Below are positions 4,438-8,849 of a stretch of 8,849 nucleotides of DNA, in pieces. This stretch comes from Verrucomicrobiales bacterium (GTDB lineage: Bacteria > Verrucomicrobiota > Verrucomicrobiia > Limisphaerales > F1-80-MAGS106), in the NCBI GenBank assembly GCA_947487925.1, contig CANLCA010000088.1, forward strand, positions 1 to 8,849. The letters are read 5' to 3'. The translations under genes and the position numbers were made by a program. Within the stretch, counting starts at the first letter, position 1. The number at the start of each line of letters is the position of its first letter. The notes under the pieces are model-generated. The model was not told the origin of the DNA. It searched no databases and worked only from the letters and a program-made list of their open reading frames with translations.

Positions 4438-7062
4438 CTACTTCGGCTTGGGGGGTGCGGTCGGTGAGGCAGCCGGGCGCGGTCGGTTTTTCGGAGCCCC
4501 AGACTTGGTCCGAAGGTCGGCAACTTCAAATCTTACCGCCTCGGCCTCCGTCTTGCGGTTGGCTTGCTCGTAGCAGAGGGCGAGATTCTCGAGGGACGCG
4601 AGTGTGTCAGGATGTCCCTCCGGGAGATGCAGGCGTTTCAGTTGTAACGCTTCCTCCTCCAGACGGATCGCCTCCCCGATCCGGCCCGCAACTTGATATG
4701 AAGTCGCCAAGGCGGTGATGGCAGCCAGCGTGTCCAAATGCGTAGGGCCCGAGATCCGGCGGCGGGATTCCAGGCAGGATTCCTCCAGCAAAATCGCGTC
4801 CTGGACTCGTTCGGCTTTGCGATAGGAATTGGCCAGCCAAGACATTGAAGCCAGAGTGTCGGGATGCTCCGGACCGAGTACTTCGCGGGAGAGCTTCAAT
4901 TGTTCCTCACTCAGCTTGAGGCCTTCCTTTCTTCGGCCGGCCTTGAAATAGGAGGCTGAAAGGTTGGACATTGCCCAAAACGTCTGTGGATGCTCCGCAC
5001 CCAAGACTTTTCGGCTGAGGGTCAGGACCTGCTCGCGCAAGCCAAGAGCTTCCTGGTTGAGGTTGGCAAAATCGTAGGAATTTCCCAGATCGTTCATCAC
5101 CAAGAGTGCCTCGGGATGCTCCGGTCCGAGTCTCTGCCGGATGAGGGGGAGCACTTCTTCCTGCAGTTTGCGCGCCTCGGATTTGCGGTCCTGGGTTCCA
5201 GAGTAGGAATTTGCCAGGTAATACATCGCCCGAAGTGTGTCGAGATGCTGTGGCCCGCGTATCTTTCGGTTCAGACTCAACAGTTCCTCGCCCAGCGTGA
5301 TGGCCTCATCCCGTCGTTCCGCAAAACAATAAGTGTCGCTCAGAGCCAAACCCGACTCGAGTGTGTTGGTATGCTCTCTACCCAACGTTGCCTGGTAATA
5401 GTGGAAGACCTTCTCTCGAAGCGCGATGGCTTCAGGATAGAATCCAAGGGCGTGGTAGGTCGCACCGAGCGTCGCTTGGAGTTGAACCCGACGCGCAGGC
5501 TCTTTTGCGAGGTTGAACTCCAACTTCTTCGCGGCAGCCGCGAGGGCATCAGCCACGGTGATCTTGCGGCCGTCACGCGTAGGGTCTGGACTTTGAAATA
5601 CTTCCGTTAGGAACTGGGAGATAGCCTCAGACTCCAGGAGGCGTTGTTGGGCCACGACCTCCGCCTGAATCGCCCGCCGCGCCTCCCGATTCGCCCGAAC
5701 GGCCTGCCATGAGCTGAAGACGACACCGCCACCCAAGGCGACGAGGACCATGGCCGCAGCGCTGAAGACCAGCTTGTTTCGGCGAAAGGCCTTCTGGAAC
5801 CTGTAGACGGCGCTAGGCGGGCGGGCGAGGACCGGCTCGTTGTCCAGGTGCCGCTTCAAGTCGGCGGCGAGGCCGTTGGCCGTGTCGTAGCGCCGCCGCC
5901 GATCCTTCTCCAGGCACTTCATCACGATCCAATCGAGATCGCCCTTGAGTTGGTGCTGCAGCTTCGACGCGTCTGCGGAGCGGCGCTTGGCCGTGGTCGT
6001 AAGCTCCTCGGCTCCGAGCGTGACCAAGCGCGTGCTGGGTCGCACCGGCTCCTTGTCCCGGATCGTCTTCCGCATCGTGTCGATGCCAGAGGCCATGAGT
6101 TCCTTGGCATCAAACGGCGTGCTGCCGACCAACAATTCGTAGAGCAACACGCCCAGGCTGTAGATGTCCGAGCGCGTGTCAATGTCCCCCGAAACGTCGG
6201 GACTCATCCCCGCCTGCTCCGGACTCATGTAGGCCGGTGTGCCGATGAACTGCTCGAACGCGGTGAAGACCGTCTTATCCGTAAGCGGTTGCTGGTTGGT
6301 CGCCTTGGCGATACCAAAATCAATCACCTTGGGCACTCCCGAAGAGTCGGGATCGTGCAGCGTCACGAGAATGTTCGACGGCTTGATATCACGGTGGATG
6401 ATCCCCTTCTGGTGTGCGTGCTGGATGGCCTGGCAAACCTTGATAAACAGATCGAGCCGTTCTTTGGTGGTGAGATTGGCCTGGTCGCAATAATCGGTGA
6501 TCCGGATGCCGCGCACCAACTCCATCACGAAATAGGGCCGGCCTTCGGCAATTTGATATTTCAAATCTGAGACTTGAGATCCAGGGCCACCGGCTGGACC
6601 GGTCGCCCCGGCGTCGAGCACTTTGGCGATGTTCGGATGGTCCATCATCGCCAGCGCCTGCCGCTCCGCCTCGAACCGCGCGACCACCTGCTTGGTGTCC
6701 ATGCCCAGCTTGATGACCTTCAGGGCGACCCGGCGGCGCACCGGTTCCGTCTGCTCCGCGACATAGACCACGCCGCACCCGCCTTCGCCCAACCGCTCCA
6801 GCAGCTTGTAGCGCCCGACCGTCTGGCCCACAGCTTGGTCGGGCGCATCGGCGAGATCCAACTTGATGGTAGGGCGCGAGGATTCAGACTGCGTGCACAG
6901 CAGTGTCTCGGCTTGATCGTGGGCAGCCAGAAGCGCTTCGAGTCGATGGCGGAGGGATTGGTCCGCATGGCAAACCGTCCGAAGAAACGACTCCCGTTCA
7001 CCCAGAGGTTGTTTCACGGCCAGCGCGAATAGGGCGGCTTCCTGATCTTGCGAGGATGGCAT
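4438..7062 (-). CDS. Membrane Ser/Thr protein kinase with TPR tail (Hanks/PknB type)
   Basis: This 874-residue protein is a Hanks-type Ser/Thr kinase. Residues 1-60 form the N-terminal helical segment common before planctomycete/verrucomicrobial kinases (ERESFLRTVC, LEALLAAHDQAE). The kinase domain spans about 84-410: Gly loop LGEGGCGVV (91-99), Lys115 (ALKVIK), helix-C Glu133, HRDIKPSN (223-230), DFG (248-250), SPE (280-282) and SDIYSLG (298-304). All catalytic residues are present, so it should be active. Residues 431-451 form one membrane segment, followed by a short coiled-coil-like stretch. Residues 527-845 hold seven TPR-like repeats of 42 residues; topology predicts these lie outside the cytoplasm. 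The tail (857-874) is Pro/Lys-rich. The ATG at 7062 has only a weak AGG upstream. Three extra loops (160-172, 238-242, 288-292) are encoded by small palindromes. Such kinases often follow an ECF sigma factor gene; none is within this window. The ligand and targets are unknown. Confidence 0.95.
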   Translation of the reverse strand: MPSSQDQEAALFALAVKQPLGERESFLRTVCHADQSLRHRLEALLAAHDQAETLLCTQSESSRPTIKLDLADAPDQAVGQTVGRYKLLERLGEGGCGVVYVAEQTEPVRRRVALKVIKLGMDTKQVVARFEAERQALAMMDHPNIAKVLDAGATGPAGGPGSQVSDLKYQIAEGRPYFVMELVRGIRITDYCDQANLTTKERLDLFIKVCQAIQHAHQKGIIHRDIKPSNILVTLHDPDSSGVPKVIDFGIAKATNQQPLTDKTVFTAFEQFIGTPAYMSPEQAGMSPDVSGDIDTRSDIYSLGVLLYELLVGSTPFDAKELMASGIDTMRKTIRDKEPVRPSTRLVTLGAEELTTTAKRRSADASKLQHQLKGDLDWIVMKCLEKDRRRRYDTANGLAADLKRHLDNEPVLARPPSAVYRFQKAFRRNKLVFSAAAMVLVALGGGVVFSSWQAVRANREARRAIQAEVVAQQRLLESEAISQFLTEVFQSPDPTRDGRKITVADALAAAAKKLEFNLAKEPARRVQLQATLGATYHALGFYPEAIALREKVFHYYQATLGREHTNTLESGLALSDTYCFAERRDEAITLGEELLSLNRKIRGPQHLDTLRAMYYLANSYSGTQDRKSEARKLQEEVLPLIRQRLGPEHPEALLVMNDLGNSYDFANLNQEALGLREQVLTLSRKVLGAEHPQTFWAMSNLSASYFKAGRRKEGLKLSEEQLKLSREVLGPEHPDTLASMSWLANSYRKAERVQDAILLEESCLESRRRISGPTHLDTLAAITALATSYQVAGRIGEAIRLEEEALQLKRLHLPEGHPDTLASLENLALCYEQANRKTEAEAVRFEVADLRTKSGAPKNRPRPAASPTAPPKPK
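4530..5484 (-). repeat. Seven kinesin-light-chain-like TPR repeats (42-residue, 126-base period)
   Basis: Within the kinase gene the block H-x-x-T/A-L recurs with His at residues 564, 606, 649, 691, 733, 775 and 817, that is, steps of 42, 43, 42, 42, 42 and 42. Each repeat follows the scheme LG-EHPDTL, LA-SY, GR-EA-L-EE-L-L, typical of kinesin-light-chain-type TPRs. The DNA keeps a matching 126-base period, with copies diverged at many codons, so this is an old expansion. The array probably forms a superhelical peptide or protein binding surface. Confidence 0.85.
6187..6204 (-). repeat. Mini-palindrome in kinase frame, copy 1 (PDVSG loop)
   Basis: On the + strand CCCGA (6188-6192), AACG, TCGGG (6197-6201) forms a 5-base-arm, 4-base-loop hairpin. 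Read on the coding strand it is CCCGACGTTTCGGGG and encodes residues 288-292 (PDVSG) between the AGMS and DIDTRSD blocks. Related kinases, as remembered, usually have about three fewer residues here. It closely matches the second copy at 6337-6352. Confidence 0.6.
6337..6352 (-). repeat. Mini-palindrome in kinase frame, copy 2 (PDSSG loop)
   Basis: TCCCGA (6337-6342), AGAG, TCGGGA (6347-6352) is a perfect 6-base-arm, 4-base-loop inverted repeat. On the coding strand it reads TCCCGACTCTTCGGGA and encodes PDSSG (residues 238-242), in the loop between the catalytic loop and DFG. It differs from copy 1 mainly in the central loop bases and is translated in the same phase, giving PDxSG both times. 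Confidence 0.65.
6547..6585 (-). repeat. AT-rich palindromic insert in kinase frame (SQVSDLKYQIA loop)
   Basis: ATTTGA (6551-6556), TATT, TCAAAT (6561-6566) is a perfect 6-base-arm, 4-base-loop palindrome, followed by TGAGACTTGAGA, a direct repeat. It is AT-rich within a GC-rich gene. It encodes residues 160-172 (GSQVSDLKYQIA), between VLDAGAT and GRPYFVME, where most kinases of this type have only two or three residues. The reading frame is kept. Confidence 0.6.
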
Positions 7063-7327
7063 GGGAACCTAGCTATGAATCATCGTCTAATAAATACCTA
7101 TTGGTTGGACCAAGCTGCGAGGCGCGGCGGGAGGATGGTTCGCAACATCTCGGCATCATCCCGTGCTCGCGCCTTGCTGCTCCACCCGTGGCGCTCACAG
7201 GCCTCTGTGGCCTATCTCACACAGCCCTTAGGCACCCGAGAGATTTTCGAGAGAATGGGTCACCGCATCGATGTCCGTCGCGCCCACGACTCTTTGACGG
7301 AATATTGGCAGGTGTGAAGAATATCGT
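7063..7327. other. Gap between nfeD and the kinase, no supported gene
   Basis: These 265 bases separate the end of nfeD from the kinase start, both on the minus strand. A small + strand open frame (7048-7317) overlaps the kinase start and resembles no family. The kinase-proximal 60 bases are AT-rich and could hold its promoter. No T-rich hairpin typical of a terminator was seen after nfeD; only a weak ATATT/AATAT inverted repeat with a 14-base loop lies near 7302-7323. Confidence 0.5.
7086..7113 (-). promoter_or_regulatory. Candidate kinase promoter region with small palindrome
   Basis: On the minus strand TTGGTC (7113-7108) could act as a weak -35 box, followed by an AT-rich stretch containing TATTTATTAG that could supply a -10 box, but matches to the consensus are poor. 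The -35 candidate lies inside a perfect inverted repeat TTGGT-TGG-ACCAA (7101-7113). The site is 24-51 bases before the kinase ATG. It is marked because of local base composition and position only. Confidence 0.2.
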
Positions 7328-7783
7328 TCAAGCCGCTCTCACGACGATCCTAGATCCCTCCACCTCGACCACTTTGACCGTGACACCGCGCTCGATGAAC
7401 TCGCCTTGGGTGATGACGTCCACCCTCTGACCATGGATGGTGGCCATGCCAGAGGGACGCAGAGGCGACAGGGTCACTCCGGTCCCATTTAGGAGTTCGG
7501 GTCTGGCAACATCCAATTCTCCCACGGTGCCTTGGGAGATGAATTGTTTGGCGACGCGGCTTCCGGGGAAAAATGTAAACCAGCACCAGGTGCCAACCAG
7601 CAGCCCCAAGATCACCACCGCAAGAATCATGTGGCCTGTCTGAACGTCAAAATCCTGGTAGCCAAGGATCACCGCTGCCATGAGGCAAACGAAACCCATA
7701 ATGCCGGCAACGAAGCCAGGCAGCAGGGTTTCCAGAAAAAGCAGAGCCGCCCCCACAACCAACAAAGTGAAAATCAATGCCAT
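7328..7783 (-). CDS. nfeD: NfeD-like membrane protein (short form)
   Basis: This 151-residue protein is a short-form NfeD, the partner of flotillin-like proteins in bacterial membrane microdomains. It lacks the ClpP-like protease domain of long NfeD proteins. Residues 2-24, 26-42 and 51-72 are hydrophobic membrane segments. Residues 97-149 form the C-terminal OB-fold domain, with family-typical LLNGTGVTLSPLRPSG, GQRVDVITQGEFIERG and VKVVEVEGSRIVV. It is the last gene of a minus-strand cluster, 31 bases after the unnamed protein and downstream of floA; the same pairing with floA occurs in Bacillus subtilis. The ATG at 7783 has no evident Shine-Dalgarno sequence, but it starts exactly at the first membrane segment. 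The job is thought to be stabilising or organising FloA assemblies. Confidence 0.92.
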   Translation of the reverse strand: MALIFTLLVVGAALLFLETLLPGFVAGIMGFVCLMAAVILGYQDFDVQTGHMILAVVILGLLVGTWCWFTFFPGSRVAKQFISQGTVGELDVARPELLNGTGVTLSPLRPSGMATIHGQRVDVITQGEFIERGVTVKVVEVEGSRIVVRAA

Positions 7784-7814
7784 GTTTTACGGGGTACGTT
7801 CAATCATCCATTCG

Positions 7815-8408
7815 TCACAGTTCCGAACTTTTCGGCGGAGCAAAAATCAATGAGGCAACGAAAGCCTGGCGCACGCTCTGGGGATTGCGCCACCGTGAGG
7901 CGGTTCGCCTACCTGATCTTGAGCGTGAGGGGCGCACATGCCCGTGTCCCAAAACCGGGGCCGCCTGCCCACCCTGTGCCTTCCATGGTTCCGCGGGACG
8001 GACCGTTTCTCCTTGATAGTTGCTGACCGCGAGCGTCCCGGAGCCCGGTTGCGTCACCACGATGGGCGGTGGAAGAAATATCTGCTCAGGTTGGCTGTCC
8101 AACGCCATTGAATCATCCTCCCGCCATGATGTTCCGGATGAAGGCTCGGATGTGGCTGTGCGGGGAAGAGTGGTTCGGTCTGGCTCAGGTGGTCCTTCCT
8201 TGGAAAGCTGCCGCAAAAGCTCGTCGAGATTAAACTCGGCGGGTTTCGCGGGTGCCGACGTCGGTCCAGGACTCGTGGGAGGTTGCCTTCCCTGTGAGTC
8301 CTGCCGCCGTTTTGACAACCAGTCAGCCAGTGCACTGACAATGACCAGCAGCGCGATTATCCAGGGATTATCGAACAATCCCGCCGCGAAAATAGAGTCT
8401 GTTATCAC
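7815..8408 (-). CDS. Unnamed single-pass membrane protein between floA and nfeD
   Basis: This 197-residue protein is not a named family that I recognise. Residues 15-32 (PWIIALLVIVSALADWLS) form one membrane segment, followed by KRR, so the rest is predicted to lie in the cytoplasm. Residues 39-160 are low in structure, rich in Pro, Ser and Thr, with one likely helix at 58-70 (EFNLDELLRQLSK). Residues 160-174 are Arg-rich. The C terminus (RNPQSVRQAFVASLIFAPPKS) resembles an ending I recall from similarly placed planctomycete/verrucomicrobial proteins, pattern RQA-x4-I-x2-PP. The GTG at 8408 is the first possible start because an in-frame TGA lies just upstream; it begins 12 bases after the floA stop, with GAGG almost touching it. 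Placement argues for a role in the FloA/NfeD membrane complex, perhaps as an adaptor. Confidence 0.82.
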   Translation of the reverse strand: MITDSIFAAGLFDNPWIIALLVIVSALADWLSKRRQDSQGRQPPTSPGPTSAPAKPAEFNLDELLRQLSKEGPPEPDRTTLPRTATSEPSSGTSWREDDSMALDSQPEQIFLPPPIVVTQPGSGTLAVSNYQGETVRPAEPWKAQGGQAAPVLGHGHVRPSRSRSGRRTASRWRNPQSVRQAFVASLIFAPPKSSEL

Positions 8409-8420
8409 ACCTCATCAGTC

Positions 8421-8849
8421 TCAAGTTTTCGAGCCCTGCCCGCCGGATGAAGGAGCATCGGAGCCTTCGCTTCCTATGTTTTCACGCATGTTCGTATCGG
8501 CCTGAAGATTCTTGATGCGGTAGTAATCCATCACACCCAAGTGGCCTTTCTGAAAAGCTTGAGCGATCGCAATGGGGATCTGCGCCTCCGCTTCGACGAC
8601 GCGCGCACGCATTTCTGAAACGCGTGCCACCATTTCCTGTTCGGTCGCGACGGCCGCCGCACGGCGGACTTCCGCTTGGGCTTGCGCGATGAGCTTGTTC
8701 GCTTCCGCCTGCTCCGCTTGAAGCTTCGCGCCAACGTTCCCACCCACATCCACGTCGGCGATGTCGATGGAGAGGATTTCGAACGCGGTGTTGCTGTCGA
8801 GTGCTGTACCCAAAACGGTTTTGGAAATACGATCAGGATTTTCCAGCAC
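8421..8849 (-). CDS. floA: Flotillin-like protein FloA, C-terminal part, 5' end outside window
   Basis: This is the last ~143 residues of FloA (YqfA/UPF0365), a membrane scaffold protein forming functional microdomains; full-length members have about 330 residues. The GTG at the right edge is an internal Val codon of the conserved VLENPDRISKTV block, not the start. Close family matches are LDSNTAFEILSIDIADVDVG, then an Ala/Glu-rich helical region (EQAEANKLIAQAQAE, EQEMVARVSEMRA, VVEAEAQIPIAIAQA) and GVMDYYRIKNLQADTNMR near the end. The tail after MREN (SEGSDAPSSGGQGSKT) is flexible and lineage-specific. The N-terminal membrane hairpin and SPFH domain lie beyond 8849. It is followed by the unnamed protein (12-base gap) and nfeD, very likely one transcript. 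Confidence 0.95.
   Translation of the reverse strand: MLENPDRISKTVLGTALDSNTAFEILSIDIADVDVGGNVGAKLQAEQAEANKLIAQAQAEVRRAAAVATEQEMVARVSEMRARVVEAEAQIPIAIAQAFQKGHLGVMDYYRIKNLQADTNMRENIGSEGSDAPSSGGQGSKT

Noticed and set aside
4385..4718. Possible short + strand genes after the isomerase
   Set aside because: They run antisense through the transposase remnant and the kinase 3' end and carry no motifs.
4530..5484. 126-base periodic DNA as a satellite or CRISPR-like array
   Set aside because: The periodicity is fully explained by the TPR protein repeats and the copies are diverged at codon level; there are no identical repeats with unique spacers.
5848..6570. 240-residue + strand open frame inside the kinase gene
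   Set aside because: It is antisense to the kinase catalytic domain; the His/Leu/Arg-rich product is the usual antisense pattern.
7048..7317. 89-residue + strand open frame in the gap before the kinase
   Set aside because: It overlaps the kinase start, has no ribosome binding site and no similarity to a known family that I recognise.
7532..8026. 164-residue + strand open frame across nfeD and the unnamed protein
   Set aside because: It is antisense to two genes supported by family motifs or by operon context, and its composition is unremarkable.

Overview
The window looks like a chromosome segment from a GC-rich member of the Planctomycetota/Verrucomicrobiota group, most likely a verrucomicrobium of the Pedosphaera/Limisphaerales type. 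This is inferred from gene content: a DUF1553-DUF1501 pair, a secreted PmoA-like (DUF6807) protein followed by a TIM-barrel isomerase, a long Hanks-type kinase with a tetratricopeptide tail, and a floA/nfeD membrane cluster. No rRNA or other direct phylogenetic marker is present.

Left part (1-4182, all + strand): the 3' end of a DUF1553 (PSD1-type) gene is followed immediately by a complete DUF1501 gene with a Tat-like leader. After a 291-base gap without a gene come a secreted DUF6807/PmoA-like protein and, three bases later, a cytosolic sugar phosphate isomerase/epimerase. Both pairs probably serve degradation of complex carbohydrates or organic matter, but no substrate can be read from the sequence.

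Middle (4178-7062): the isomerase gene runs into a decayed, antisense fragment of an IS1595-family (ISXO2-like) transposase, which supplies its stop codon. The fragment sits between two convergent genes. On the - strand follows an 874-residue membrane Ser/Thr kinase with a cytoplasmic kinase domain, one membrane segment and seven 42-residue kinesin-light-chain-like TPRs. Its kinase domain carries three short extra loops. Each loop is encoded by a small DNA palindrome with 5-6 base arms and a 4-base loop, which looks like repeat elements absorbed into the reading frame.

Right part (7328-8849, all - strand): a cluster in transcription order floA (5' end outside the window), an unnamed one-membrane-segment proline-rich protein, and a short-form nfeD. 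Flotillin-like FloA and NfeD are known partners in membrane microdomains; the protein between them is the least understood gene here and a candidate third component.

No tRNA, rRNA, CRISPR array, complete insertion sequence or convincing terminator was seen.
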